Positions 10,420 through 21,349 of a stretch of DNA of 64,000 nt are shown here, piece by piece; the stretch's first letter is position 1; every line of letters starts with the position of its first letter. The notes beneath the pieces were generated by a model. It was given only the letters and a program-made list of their open reading frames with translations, was not told where the DNA came from and searched no databases. Location: positions 2,983,395-3,047,394 of the forward strand of contig JAJHZJ010000252.1 in assembly GCA_023548195.1 (NCBI GenBank). Direction: 5' to 3'. The position numbers and the translations under genes are program-made. Origin of the DNA: Bettongia penicillata ogilbyi. Lineage: Eukaryota > Chordata > Mammalia > Diprotodontia > Potoroidae.

Positions 10420-10735
10420 CCATGTGTCAAGAACCAGAGTGGATTCAGTACAGTCCCCCGTCAGCCCTGCACATCCTCTGGACTCTCCTGAAAATGGACA
10501 GCATGAGCTGTCCGAGCCGAAAGCCGCTTCCTCTCAGCCACCTGAATCCAGAGCTGATTTATCCCTCCGACCCGCATCTCGCTCATCAGAATGAACCAGT
10601 TGGCTGGCAGCATTGTTTCCATGCTCACACTGCATGCTGCACTGTCCCCGTTGCATTTTTGACTTAGCTATATTGTTTTCCGTTGTTTGGTCATGAATAA
10701 TTTAAACTGACAAAAAAAGGGAGGGCATCCCTTGC
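10420..10735. promoter_or_regulatory. Candidate conserved noncoding element
   Basis: Repeat-free, balanced composition, and more CpG than its surroundings (CGTCAG, TCCGAGCCG, CCGACCCG, CTCGCTC). Contains 'ctgatttatccctccgaccc', 'tttccatgctcacactgcat' and 'catgaataatttaaactgac'. An 81-codon frame overlaps it without recognisable homology or splice sites. Enhancer-like by texture only. Confidence 0.35.
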
Positions 10736-10739
10736 CAAA

Positions 10740-11145
10740 AGGGGATGTCTGTCACCTCGCCCCCCACCGAGGCCTCTCTCTCCACGCTCTTTCTCTGTAT
10801 GTCGGGCTGCATGCACACGTCTCTCTCAGCCTGGCTTGCTCTGTTTCTGTCTGTTTTTCTCTGCGTGTGCCTTTCTGTTTATGCTTCGGTGTCTCAGTTT
10901 GTTTTCCGTAGCAGTACGTCTGTCTCACGGATACTTTCTCTTGCTCGGAGTCCAAGCAAGACATCATGTATGTCTCACCCCTCCTTCTGCCTTCTTGGCC
11001 ATCCCTCATCTGCCTTCTTGTCTCTGGCTGCTGTCAGAGCCTGCAGAGGGCTGGGCTGCCTTTGCAAAATTAATCTGTATCGTGGAACCTTGAGGCCTTC
11101 ATCTTTAGGATCTTTAGTCAACACCTTAGATCTGTTATCGTTTCT
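10740..11145. other. CT-rich unique sequence
   Basis: Rich in 'tctctctc' and 'tgtctg' words; the 145-codon plus frame here is serine, cysteine and valine rich because of this skew. No repeat family is recognised. Confidence 0.4.
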
Positions 11146-11211
11146 AAGGTGTGTGTGTGAGTGTGTGTACGTGAGTGTGTGAGTGTGAGTGTGTGTGTGT
11201 GTGGGGGGGGG
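11146..11211. repeat. (TG)n microsatellite ending in a G run
   Basis: TG/GAGTG run closing in nine or so G bases at about 11202-11210, a mixed Z-DNA and G-rich tract. Confidence 0.95.
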
Positions 11212-11529
11212 TAAGGATGGGAGGATTTTTTTAAAAAAAGAAAGAAAAACCAAACAGTCTTCTCAAAGAATTTAGAGGAATTTTATAGAGAATTGTGGGA
11301 AATGTTTACAATTATGGTGCAGCTTTGTCTTGTAGTTGTTGGCAGTTTCTGATTGCTCGATGTTTTGAGGTTGCTAAATTTTCCTTTGTGCCTCTCTGCA
11401 AGATGTCCTTGAACTCCCCTCTGACTTGCATTTTGTGGGGCAGAATTTTCCTCTTCCCTTAAAGTAAGAAGGGGGTTTCTGTTTCTGGGTAAAGGACAGA
11501 ACCAGGATAAGCAAAGAAGCAAGAACGGT

Positions 11530-11725
11530 ATAGTAGAAGGTGCGCTTAGAGTGAGGACGCCTCATTGAAGACCTGAAACTGATACGAGCACTAGCCTTCC
11601 ACAAGTACCTTAGCCTCTCTAATCCTTGACTCGTTATCTACAAAGTAGGGATAATAGCACCTACCAACCTCAGTCTGTTGTGAGGATCCAGGGGGATAGT
11701 AAATATGAAAAATGTTTTATTTACA
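11530..11725 (+). mobile_element. MIR, sense, old
   Basis: 'gcctctctaatccttgactc', 'taatagcacctaccaacctc' and 'tgttgtgaggatcca' follow the MIR core and tail order. Heavily diverged. Confidence 0.55.
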
Positions 11726-11797
11726 ATAAAGCTATAATCACATGATACGCATAAAAATAGATTTTAAAAATCAAATGAAAAACTTAATTCTTGATGC

Positions 11798-12022
11798 AGA
11801 TTCACCAGCCCTGGAGTCTGAAGGAGCTGAGCTCAAGTCTAGCCTCAGACTCTTACCAATTGTGTGACCATGGGCAAGTCACTTAACCCTGTTTGCCTCA
11901 GTTTCCTCATCTGTAAAATGAGCTGGGGAAGGAAATGGCAAAGTGCTTCAGTATCTTTGTCAAGAAAACCCCAAATGGGATCACAGAGAGTTGAACTCAA
12001 CTGAAAATGACTGACTGAAAAT
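11798..12022 (+). mobile_element. Mar-1-type CORE-SINE with RTE-like tail, sense
   Basis: 'cctcatctgtaaaatgagct', 'aaggaaatggcaaagtgc', 'aagaaaaccccaaatggga' and 'gagttgaactcaactg' mark the marsupial SINE whose 3' end resembles that of BovB/RTE LINEs, its likely mobilising partner. Confidence 0.85.
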
Positions 12023-12195
12023 AGAATCTAGAGATAGAAGGGATCCATGAAATCTGCTAGTCCAAGCTGTCATTTTACTGATGGGGAAACTAAGTTTCAA
12101 GGGTGACTTGCCAAGGTCACACATAGAGTGTATACATGACAAAATGCTCTTGTTTTGATTCCAGATCTAGTTCTCTTTCTTCCACATACAATGCT
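12023..12195 (-). mobile_element. MIR, antisense
   Basis: 'gagatagaagggatccatga', 'cattttactgatggggaaac' and 'tgacttgccaaggtcacaca' give the reversed MIR core; directly follows the Mar-1-type copy. Confidence 0.75.
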
Positions 12196-12319
12196 GCTTT
12201 AAGTATTCTTCCTCTGGTTGTTTCTATTTCTCTTGCCCAACCCTGCCCCCCCCAAGACCACAAGGACCATGATATTTCTGGGAACAGCCCGCTCTCTGTT
12301 GGTGGGGCTTCCATTTGTA

Positions 12320-12790
12320 CTCCTTTTAAGGCTCATCTCTGATGTTCCCTCCTACAGAAGGTCTCTCATGAGCCTCCAGTTGCCTGGGCTTCCCTCCCCA
12401 TTACTCTGGTTACTTTATTTCATATGTATATGCATATACACATACAAGCATGCACACACATATACATACAACACATACATGCACACACAAATACATGCAT
12501 ATACATGTACACACATGTACATGTACTTATACATACATGAATATACACATATATACATACATACACATATACCCACATACATATATACATACACATATGC
12601 ATACACACGTATATACATTTATACATACACAAATCTATATACACACAAACATTTGTATGTTTTTATGTTTACTCTTTCTCCCCTCCAGGGGATATAAATT
12701 TTCTGAAGGCAAGGACTCTTTTTCATTTTTCTTTGTCTCTCTGGCACCAGGCACAGTGCCTGGCACATACATAGTGCTTCCTAAGTGCTC
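12320..12790 (+). mobile_element. L2 LINE 3' end, sense, holding a microsatellite
   Basis: The left part 'cttttaaggctcatctctg' and the right part 'ggcaaggactctttttc' plus 'caggcacagtgcctggcaca' are the L2 3' end. Between them 12418-12660 is a TA/CA tract that has expanded inside the element. Confidence 0.75.
12418..12660. repeat. Compound (TA/CA)n microsatellite, about 240 bp
   Basis: Alternating 'atacaca', 'catata' and 'acatgtac' units with many self-complementary words. Frames here give tyrosine, threonine and histidine-rich peptides on + and valine/tyrosine/cysteine-rich ones on -, all artificial. Confidence 0.95.
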
Positions 12791-12799
12791 AAATTGAAT

Positions 12800-12858
12800 T
12801 CAGTCATCCAACAAACATTTATTAAGCACCTACTACATGTTAGGCACTTTTAATCCTT
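12800..12858 (-). mobile_element. L2 3' end fragment, antisense
   Basis: 'aacaaacatttattaagcac' and 'ctactacatgttaggcac' are the reversed L2 terminus, so two L2 tails face each other here. Confidence 0.7.
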
Positions 12859-13034
12859 TGGCTGATCTTTGGCATTGTAACCAAGACACATGAGCCTTGA
12901 CCAATCTAAATGTAACATAATATATAATATAACCCATATAATATAACAGCTAGTCATATTCCTGTGATGTATGGGTCACTGTGGCTCCTCCAGATGGGAC
13001 CTGAACTTTTACTTCTATTGTATGCCTCGTTATA

Positions 13035-13300
13035 ATAACTAGTATTTATATTGTTTATTATACACATGTGTATGTATGTATATTACATGTCTACATTATC
13101 ACTGTTAGATGCTTTACAATTATTATTTCATTTGATCCTACAACCTTGGGAGGTAAATACTACTACTATTCTCATTTTATGGATGGAGAAACTTGATGAC
13201 TTGCCTAGGGTCACATAGCTACTAAGCCGCTGAAGCTGGATTTGAACTCAGGTTTTCCTGACTCTAGGCTCTACCCACTGCACCATCTAGAGTCTCCTGT
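13035..13300 (-). mobile_element. CORE-SINE, antisense, nearly full length
   Basis: 'ttatggatggagaaacttga', 'gggtcacatagctactaa', 'gatttgaactcaggttttcc' and 'ctctacccactgcaccatct' give the reversed core and tRNA-like head. Confidence 0.85.
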
Positions 13301-13582
13301 TAATTCTTTGTAGGTTGCTTACCCTCACTGTCTACTTCTATGATATTGGGTTTCAACAAACTTTAGGAACTTTTGTCGGAAGGCCTCTAGGAACTTTAAC
13401 CCAATTTACCACAAGTCCAGACAAGACTCTTGGAAGAATCCATAAATGTTGAGGAAATCAAAGTAGACCTAGGATGGGAAATGCAGCTTCCTGCAATGTG
13501 GTCCTGACATTGTGCTAAACAGCTCTGTGTACTTGTACTTCAGCATAGTATAGACTCATAGCATGGGACTATATTAGTGTAA

Positions 13583-14100
13583 GGGAGGTGGTCTACCTCC
13601 CTACCTCAGTGGATGTAGTTATAGAGGGCCTTTGGTCTGATTCCTTGGTAAGGTGTTAATGTCCCTTTGATTGAGTCAAGAGGACACCAACATGATTGGC
13701 TGAGTCTGGAGTCTTTAAATAGATATACCCTAGATGAATTTCAGAAATTCAGGTTTGAGAGTAGGAAAGGTTGTAAGCCAGGAGCTGCCTGTAGAAGAAA
13801 TCCTTGCAAGATGGAGAGTGGGAGAAGGGTATTTCACTTTCCCTCCTTGCTTATGTATATTGGCCATATAGCTTTGAAGGGGAGCTACTGAACCAGTGAG
13901 AGACAGACTGAGCAAAGATGACACAGCACATAGGCAAGCTGTCTGCCTCTGAGAAAGAGGAGACAGAGGAGAGAGGGGAGCAGATGGCGGCTGATGGGAA
14001 GATTGCAATGGGCCATTGGGTCTCTGTAGGCATCTTGGAACAAAGAATGGGGATGGAGGCTACCAGCTGTAATCACAACTTTAAGGACTGTTGAAAGTTC
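13583..14100 (+). mobile_element. LTR-like repeat with CCAAT/TATA-type promoter
   Basis: Contains 'catgattggctgagtc' (inverted CCAAT) about 20 bp before 'ctttaaatagata' (TATA-like, 13712). Two other loci share parts: 60763-60960 ('tggatgtagt', 'aggtgttaatg', 'cttttaaatag') and 652-700 ('tagctttgaagrggagctac'). The promoter layout suggests a solo LTR; ends and target duplication are not clear. Confidence 0.45.
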
Positions 14101-15400
14101 TGAAAGATCTACTCTTCTCTCCAGTTCTCATCTCCAGTCTTTTTTGATAACCAGTGCTGTCATATCATCTTTTCTTTCTAAAATCTGGGTTGTTTCTTTA
14201 GTTTGCTTTTTTTTCTTCATGTAAAAATTCATGGTCAATCATAATGGCTTTTAATGCATGTCTGTATACTTAGTCCATACCAAACAGAGGGAACTGGAAG
14301 AAGCCAGGGGTTAGCTAGAAATTCACAGAATTTAAATGGGTCAGAAATCAAAGCGACTGGATGTTAGGAATTTTCCTCAGTGGGGCTCTGAGCTGTTATA
14401 TTTTTATTAATTTTTTTTTGTCATAAAGAAATTCCTCAATCTAGCAGAGAATGTGATCTATGTAGACTATGGGGGCAATTTTAACTCAAAATCAAAATGA
14501 ATTCAATTGCTGGCACTGACTGTGGCCTAAAGGGACACCAGGCAAAACTCCAAAAGTTGACATGAAAAGAAGGGAATGGAGTTTAGAGACAGCGATCAGA
14601 AAGGAGGTTATACCCTTGAGTCAGCCTAATGGGAGGATAAAAATGTGGTTTATTCATCTTTTTTCCTGTTGGAAAGAGGAAAAGAATAAGGATTCTGCCT
14701 AACATTTCATGTAATAAGTATTGAATGAATGAACAAATGAATTTTACTCCTCAGAAACACTAGTTAAATTCAGTTAAGTTCAGATCACCCATGTGAGCGA
14801 GCCAAGTTTTAAAAAGAACAAGTCATCTGATATGGGAAACCCATGGCAAGTTGGTGGGACTTTCCAGACCTTGTGAGCCTATCTCTCAGAAAAGGAGGAA
14901 AAAACCCACTCTGCCTCTTTAATCTCATCACATATTTGGAATCCTGAGACACGCTGACTTTAAATGTCTCCAGTGGGACTCAAATTCTTAGACTACCTTT
15001 TTTCAGGTTCTTTGGAGGTAGGTTGTTTTCTGGGAATGGACTCAAGGAGAAGCCCTCAATAGCAGGAGGAAATGGCAATCTCCCCACAGCAGGCTGAGGA
15101 TAAATTGTCCAGAGACCGAAATCTGAGGATTTTCTGCTCACGTTGGGATGGGGGACGAGGGGGGTGGGGAGAAAAGGATGGTGAGGGAGGGATGATTGTC
15201 TGATCCTGCTAAAAAGACTACTGGTTTTCCTGCCTACCACATGTCGATCAGAGTAGAAACACATGTTTTTAAACTGGGAGGTGATTTTAAAGCTTTCCCA
15301 AATCTTATACTGCAAGACTTTGATATTTAAATCACTGATTTTAGAAAGTCGGAGAAGAAATTCTAAACGCTTAATTTTGTTTCTATTTACTACACATGGG
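14101..15400. other. Repeat-poor unique stretch
   Basis: No repeat recognised. Two blocks have enhancer-like texture: 14390-14530 ('tattaatttttttttgtcat', 'aatgaattcaattgctggca') and 15225-15350 ('catgtcgatcagagtaga', 'gatatttaaatcactgat'). The rest is unremarkable. Confidence 0.35.
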
Positions 15401-15404
15401 TAAA

Positions 15405-15550
15405 GTCCTGGACTTGGAGTCAGAAGACCTGGTACCAGTCCTTTTATGTCCCTTAGTCACTTTGTGACACAATATAAGTCCCTTTACCTCTCAGAGTTTT
15501 GTTTCCATCAAAATATAGGGCTAGCATCTAGAGCTTTTTGAAGGTATCTC
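15405..15550 (+). mobile_element. MIR, sense, eroded
   Basis: 'tcctggacttggagtcagaa' and 'cttagtcactttgtgacaca' give the MIR head; the tail survives only as 'ctagagctttttgaagg'. Confidence 0.65.
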
Positions 15551-15834
15551 TTTTGGACTCAAGGAAACTGATTGTTAAATTTTCACTGTGAGCATTTACA
15601 GCTCAAAAACCTGAAAGTTACAGATCAAGGCTTGATTTATCATTTTGCTCATTATTTAGACTTAAGAAAGTGATGGAGAACATGTTCATAATTCAGATGA
15701 AACTGTTAATAATGATCAAAACATTAAATTATATTGATTAAAGTGTATCTTGCATGCATTTTTCTTTTTCTTTTTTCCCCAGGGAATTGGTTGCTAAACA
15801 TCTACCTGCACATCTTTGTCTAGCACAGGGAGTT

Positions 15835-16027
15835 GAGTGGATCAAATGAGGAAATGTATGTGATTGGTGTATAATCTATATAAAATTCCTTGCTTTCTCA
15901 ATGAGGAGAGAGAAAAGGAGGTGAAGGGAGGGAGAGAATTTGGAACCCAAATTAAAAAAAAATTAATTAAAAAATGATTTTTACATGTAATTGGGGAAAA
16001 ATAAAATATTAAGAAAAAAAAGAAAGT
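15835..16027 (+). mobile_element. 3' end of a marsupial non-LTR element, sense
   Basis: Words 'ggagggagagaatttggaac', 'tgatttttacatgtaattgg' and 'aaaaataaaatattaagaaa' are the same 3' terminus as at 18440-18575, with an A-rich tail. Confidence 0.65.
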
Positions 16028-16845
16028 GCACATGACTGGGAATTTATAAACCATAAAGTCCATGCAAATTAAAGTTGTTTCTCCCTTCTTTGATCAATTC
16101 ACTTGAGTTGCTCTGGACTTTTCTTGAGTTTTTTTTTTTTGGTCTTTTCCCCCCCTTTCTTTTTATTTTTCTACTCATGTTCTTTTCTCGCCTCTCTCCC
16201 CTGTTCCTTATTTTTGCTTCTCCTGATATGTAGGGTTAACATTTTTTGATTTCAGAGCTATTTCTGGACTCCCCTTTTTCAGGACCACTCATAGATGTAC
16301 TGGCCATCTGATTCTGGATTCTCCAAGATCCATTTGATTGCATGAAAAGAAAATTCACTTTTAAATGAGGTTTTAAAGGAGAGTAATACCCTTTGCCAGA
16401 TTCTGTTTCCCAAATTTGTTTTGGAAAAAAAAAAGTACATGCACATATCTATATCTATGTATGTAGCCACAGAGAATCCCTCTCTCTCACTGAAGCTGGA
16501 GTCCCATCACTGAGATTTCTCTTGTTTATACTAATGTTGTGCAAGTACTGTTAGAGTTGTGGGGCTGACTACATGATAGTAGAATTGGGGATAGAGTTAG
16601 TCACTTGGTGTTATATTGTTGAGTTTTCCTCTCTGATACGTGGTACGTTAGCTATTAAGAAAGTTTTTATTGTGGTAACCCTAACAGGATGAACTCCCTT
16701 CTGAGCATCTCCCCCATTAGCCAGGTGTGGTGTCTGAAATTCTCACAATTAGTAATTTATTTTTGCCTTTGGGGTCATTTCTGTAGGCTAAACATTACCC
16801 TCTCTAGGCATTTTCTTTTAAAATGTGAATATAGTGGAAGGGGTC
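16028..16845. other. Unassigned noncoding stretch
   Basis: Pyrimidine-rich at 16130-16220, otherwise ordinary. No repeat, exon or RNA gene recognised. Confidence 0.4.
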
Positions 16846-16847
16846 CC

Positions 16848-17695
16848 AGAACAACTGAATCTTAGAGGTATAAGGGACTTCAGAAACTTGGACATTAAAA
16901 TTCTAAAATATTCTTGACAAGGGACAAATCCAGCTGCTAGGTAAAGATCTATTGCTTTTCCAGACAGCTCATTTCAATTTTTGTCTAATTTGATTGTTCA
17001 TAGCTTCAGATCTTTAACTAGTCCAAAGCTTTAATTTTAGAAGATAAGTCATGCAGGTAGAGTTAGAAGCTGGGATTTGAACTCAGATTCTCTGATCTCC
17101 AAAGGGGTCACCCTTGACATGAAAGGCAGCCAGGTAGTGAAATAGATAGCAGGACCTAGAATCAAGAAGATCTGAGTTTACATTTGGCCTTAGATTATTC
17201 CTTGCTATGTGACCCTGGGCAAGTCACTTAACTTCTGTTTGTTTCAGTTCTTTCAACTGTGAAATGGGAATCATAACAGCACCTATTTTGTAGGGTTGTT
17301 GTATCAACTTAGAAAATACTTTTAAAGTGCTTAGCACAGTTTCTGGCACATAGTGGACATTAAAAACAAGAGTTCCTCCCCCACATCTTCTTTACTAATT
17401 AAGACTTTTCTTTCCATTCTCCTAAAGAGTGCCTCTGTGTAATTTTTATCTGCTACTACTAATTCTGTCCTCTAGGGCTAACCAGAATAAATCTAAGCTG
17501 TTTCCATGTGTTTCATTTTCCATATTTGAAGATATATTTCTATCCCCTTCATTCTTCTTTCCAGGCTAAACAGGTCTTCCATCCTTATATATCTTGGTCT
17601 CTAGTCTCCAAAGCACTTTGGTCATTCTCTTCTGGATGCTCCTAAGTTTGTCAATGAATTCCAGAAAGATCTTGCTGACTTAAGGACTGTTCAAC
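16848..17695 (-). mobile_element. MIR/CR1-L3 remnant, antisense, split by a SINE
   Basis: 16890-16990 ('attcttgacaagggacaaat', 'agacagctcatttcaat') and 17390-17690 ('ttccaggctaaacagg', 'ttctcttctggatgctccta') fit the antisense 3' region of a CR1/L3 LINE. 17035-17105 ('tgggatttgaactcaga') is a reversed SINE head. The SINE at 17124-17375 sits between the parts. Confidence 0.5.
17124..17375 (+). mobile_element. CORE-SINE, sense, full length
   Basis: 'ggcagccaggtagtgaaata', 'tatgtgaccctgggcaagtc', 'aactgtgaaatgggaatcat' and 'tgcttagcacagtttctggc' appear in the order of a complete copy. Confidence 0.85.
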
Positions 17696-18012
17696 AGGGG
17701 CAATTAGGTGGTGCAGTGGATAGAGCACCAGTGCAGGAGTCAGGAAGACCTGAGTTCAAATCTCACCTCAGACACTTGACACTCACTAGCTGCATGAACT
17801 TGGGCAAGTCACATAACCGCAATTGCCTCATCCTGGTCATCTCCAGTCATCCCGATGAATATCTGGTCACTAGATTCATATGGCTCTGGAGAAGAAGTGA
17901 GGCTGGTGACCTGCACAGCCCTCCCTCGCTCAAAACAAAGTTAAGTGCAAGTCATGTCATTATTTCTCTGATGGCACGGTCTTCTATGGCAACGAGGGAT
18001 GAACACACACTC
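17696..18012 (+). mobile_element. Composite marsupial SINE, near full length
   Basis: The left arm is a tRNA-like head ('aggtggtgcagtggatagag' ... 'ttgggcaagtcacataaccg'). The right arm runs from 'tcatctccagtcatcccgat' to 'acgagggatgaacacacac'. The right arm also occurs alone, reversed and 5'-truncated, at 61984-62172, so it is a separate module or a frequent truncation product. Known marsupial SINEs have this design. Confidence 0.8.
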
Positions 18013-18575
18013 TATTCAACACAACAACCAACCATAATTCCACAGGACAGAGGATGAAGAATGCTACCACAGGATCCAGTACTTGGAACAAGATATATAT
18101 TTTTGGACAGGGCCAGTGTGAGAGTTTGTTTTGCTTAAATTTGTATACTGGCTGAACAGAACCAGAAGAACATTGTATACAACAGCTGCGTTGTGTGATG
18201 ATCAACTATGAATGACTTAACTCTTCTCAACAACATGATGATCCATGGCAACTCCAAAGGACTCATGATGGAAAATGCTGTCCACATCCAGAGAAAGAAC
18301 TATGAAGCGTAAATGCAGATCGAAGCCCACTATTTTCACTTTCCTTGTCTTTTTCATGTTTTTTTTGATCTATTTCATTTTTCACATGACTAATATGGAC
18401 ATATGTCTTACATGATTGCACATAGCCTATTTAAAATTCTTACCTTTTCAGAAAGGGGGAAAGGAGAGAGAGAGGAAGAAAATTTGGAACTCAAAATCTT
18501 TTTAAATGAATGCTAAAAATTGTTTTTACAGGTATTTGGGAAAAATAAAATACTATTCAAAAATAAAATTTGAGT
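18013..18575 (+). mobile_element. 3' part of a marsupial non-LTR element, sense
   Basis: 'catgatggaaaatgctgtcc', 'acatccagagaaagaactat', 'gcagatcgaagcccactatt', 'gaaaatttggaactcaaaat' and the tail 'gggaaaaataaaatactatt' belong to a very common marsupial repeat 3' end. No coding region is left. A shorter relative lies at 15835-16027. Confidence 0.7.
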
Positions 18576-18689
18576 GTACCAAACTAAATATACTTACAGT
18601 GGTTACACATTTTTTTCTTTTTTTTCTTTCTCAATGTGGAGGTGGATAGGAGAGGGAGAGAAAATAAATGCATGCTAATTTAAAAAAAA

Positions 18690-19400
18690 CCTAGAAGTAA
18701 ACCAAAAATTCCCAAGATTTCTTACCCAGACCTACATATGCAATATTTCATATGTTGGATGACTACTGAGGTAAAGTGCAACCAGTCTATTGCTTTCCTA
18801 GTCCTGGACACCATATTTCTCAATGCAACCTAAGCCATTAAACCATTACCTGTGTAGATTGTTTCCTATAGATGGATGTTACATTACTTTTTAGTTAGCT
18901 AAGAGGAAATAAGGCACCTACCCTGCTGTACATTTTGATTGGTAGCTTGGGGAGGGAGAAGACAAGGGAAGAAAAAGATGGAAAGATCTGAGGCCAAGCA
19001 GAGTGGGCCTGGAGGGTGTTCCTTAATGGAGCATCCCCATCTGGGGGGATGGGAGATGAAGGGCACAGGAGGGGAAAGGAGTAGAGAGCCAGAGGCAACT
19101 TTGTCTACATCCACAGTTCTGCTAAGCACTGTTCCTATTTCCTTGTGTTCAATTCCCAGACACATTTGTCTGGAAGGCAATGCCAATAGCTGTCCAGGGC
19201 CTTTTCAACTTGAATTTTCAGGAGCTATACTAGGAGCACCTAGAACAACATTTTGTTCTAGAGTTTGGAGAAATTCTGTGGCACAGATATTGTAAATACA
19301 TCACAGATGTCAGTCTCCTGGGATCTTCTCATGGCTAAGTTCCATAGATGAAACCAAATCTTTTGGAGAGGGGATGAGAATTTATTCTTTATATTAGATC
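18690..19400. other. Unassigned noncoding stretch
   Basis: No repeat recognised beyond a weak 3'-end fragment at 18590-18690 resembling 15940-16020. The 118-codon plus frame at 18939-19295 shows no domain. Confidence 0.35.
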
Positions 19401-19407
19401 CTGATGG

Positions 19408-19645
19408 TAAGATGTAGCAGCATGGAGAATGATAGTCCTGGAGACAGGATGATGGAGCTTTGAATCTCAGACCTGGTACTTACTGACTGTGTGACCTCTA
19501 GAAAATGACTTCACCTCTCTGAGGCTCAGTATTCTAATCTTCAAAATGAGTATGTTGATCCTTATATAATTCTCCTACAGTGTTTTTGTGAAGAATGCAC
19601 TTTGGAAATCTTAAAGCACTATGGAAATAGTAATTATTATTAAAT
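19408..19645 (+). mobile_element. MIR, sense, near full length
   Basis: 'gatagtcctggagacagg', 'tactgactgtgtgacctcta', 'tctaatcttcaaaatgagta' and 'aaagcactatggaaatagta' follow MIR order. Confidence 0.75.
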
Positions 19646-20002
19646 GCTTTTCTAGAGAAATATCAGAAATACTCTACAAATATCAGCCAGTTGGTTAGAT
19701 AGCAATTCAGACTGGAGGACAGCAGCTTTGGACTATAGAATCTAGGGCACCATCCTGCCTAGTTTTCAATTAGGCTGCAATTACTAGAGGGTTTTTTTTT
19801 TAACTTTTAGGAATTCAGAACTGGAAAAATTCTATCAGCTTAGTACTTGATGCAGCTGTGATATGATTTATCACTGTGTCAGGAATTTAACTTCCTGGTA
19901 TTTCCCTCCCATCGAATCTCTGTCTCTGTCTTTATCTCTCTGTCTCTTTCTCTGTACTGGCATTCTGTTAATTTAGGTACAATTTTGGGACAAGATGAAC
20001 AG

Positions 20003-20460
20003 TTAGTTCCTCTCAGCTCTTTGGGAGGGCGCATGGGGCAGCCACTGCATCATTTCCCACCTGGCAGTTCTCCTGGACTTCATAATACTTTTCAGAAATT
20101 TATCATGCTGCAAGCTCGTATACATCTCCGTCCCTGGGACTTCTTTCTCTCCATATTGGAAAGGGTGGAGGGTAGACATAGAGAGCTCCTCTTAGATCCC
20201 CCCATGTAAGAAGGGGACCCAGGGCAGCTGCCTCATCATTTCCCACCCTGCTTGCTTTCCTCTGGATTTGATCATATCTCGCTGCAGGGTACCCTCTCTC
20301 TCCCCTGCACTCCTTTTAGCTACTTCTTATGAGTTGTCTTTCTTAATTACACTATGAGCTCCGTGGGGACAGAGACTTGTCTTTTACCTTTCCTTGTATC
20401 CCCAGCATTTAACCCAGTTCCTGACACATAGTAGGTGCTCATAAACATTTGCTTGTTGTC
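20003..20460 (+). mobile_element. L2 LINE 3' end, sense, with internal duplication
   Basis: The terminus 'actatgagctccgtgggg', 'tgtatccccagcatttaacc' and 'cacatagtaggtgctcataa' is the L2 3' end. Upstream, 'gggcagccactgcatcattt' (20036) and 'gggcagctgcctcatcattt' (20222) begin two similar stretches about 186 bp apart. Confidence 0.7.
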
Positions 20461-20775
20461 TAAGTTAGCAAAAGGAGGTTTATTACTTTGTCATAACACA
20501 GTAAGATATGATGGTACTTAGGTTTTATAGATTTCTTGCCAATCATCTCCATATGGAAACATATCTGGTCGGCAGAGCAGGGCATGACAACTCATGTGGT
20601 CTTCAGGCATGCACCAAATTGAAGGGGCATTGACTCCATGTAGATGGGACTTTTTATGTCTTTAAGTGACCAGGAAGTTGTGTCAAGGAAGGTAGGATCC
20701 AAATCAGATCTTGGTAAACAGGTGAAGGTGGGGGATCCTGGTTCTCAATTTCTCTCTCTCTCCCCCCCTCTCTCC
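20461..20775. other. Unassigned sequence
   Basis: Starts with 'ggaggtttattactttgtc', which could be the reversed polyadenylation part of an LTR, but no ends or second copy are seen. Confidence 0.3.
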
Positions 20776-20779
20776 CACT

Positions 20780-20970
20780 CCCCAAATCCTCACAACAACC
20801 CTGAGAGATAGGTGCTATTGCTATCCCCAGTTTATGAATGAGGATACTGAAGGAGACAGTGGTTAAGTGACTTGTACCGAAGGTTACATAGCTAGTAAGT
20901 ATATGAGGCTAGATTTGAACTCAGGTATTCCTGTCTTCAGATCTAATCACTCATCCTCTATGCCACCTAG
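20780..20970 (-). mobile_element. CORE-SINE, antisense
   Basis: 'tcctcacaacaaccctgaga', 'gtttatgaatgaggatactg', 'tagctagtaagtatatgagg' and 'tcctctatgccacctag' give the reversed element. Confidence 0.85.
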
Positions 20971-21100
20971 AATCATAACTTTGGAGGTGAAAGAGAATTT
21001 GGAGGCCATATATCCTATTGCTTTATTTTACAGATGAGGAAATTGAGGCCAAAGAAATTCCCAATTACTACAAGGCAGTTGAGATCTGCCTTCTTTCTTA
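20971..21100 (-). mobile_element. MIR fragment, antisense
   Basis: 'aactttggaggtgaaagaga' and 'attttacagatgaggaaatt' mark a second antisense MIR placed end to end with the one before. Confidence 0.7.
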
Positions 21101-21269
21101 CTGAAAATAACTGAATTAATGACTTGAACTGTGACCTAAGTCTCTATCACATAAGAGTTATACCAGAGATGACATCCCTTCTTCTGTTTGTACCTTTACT
21201 ACAGATATTACTTTAGTATCTACTAAGTAACACAAACACTATGTAAGTTGAACAAGGTGATTATTGTCA

Positions 21270-21345
21270 TATGAGATGAGATACCATTATATCCAGTGTT
21301 TAGCATATGCCTGATACACAATAGACTCAATAAATGCCAGTCACT
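21270..21345 (+). mobile_element. L2 terminus fragment, sense
   Basis: 'gtgtttagcatatgcctgat' and 'agactcaataaatgcc' are the eroded L2 end. Confidence 0.5.
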
Positions 21346-21349
21346 TTTA

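Noticed and set aside
10745..11182. 145-codon plus frame with hydrophobic and cysteine-rich stretches
   Set aside because: Caused by CT- and TG-rich sequence; no signal peptide logic, no homology, ends in a microsatellite.
12218..12697. 159-codon plus frame and overlapping minus frames rich in Y, T, H, V and C
   Set aside because: They read through the TA/CA microsatellite inside an L2; the peptide is a translation of a simple repeat.
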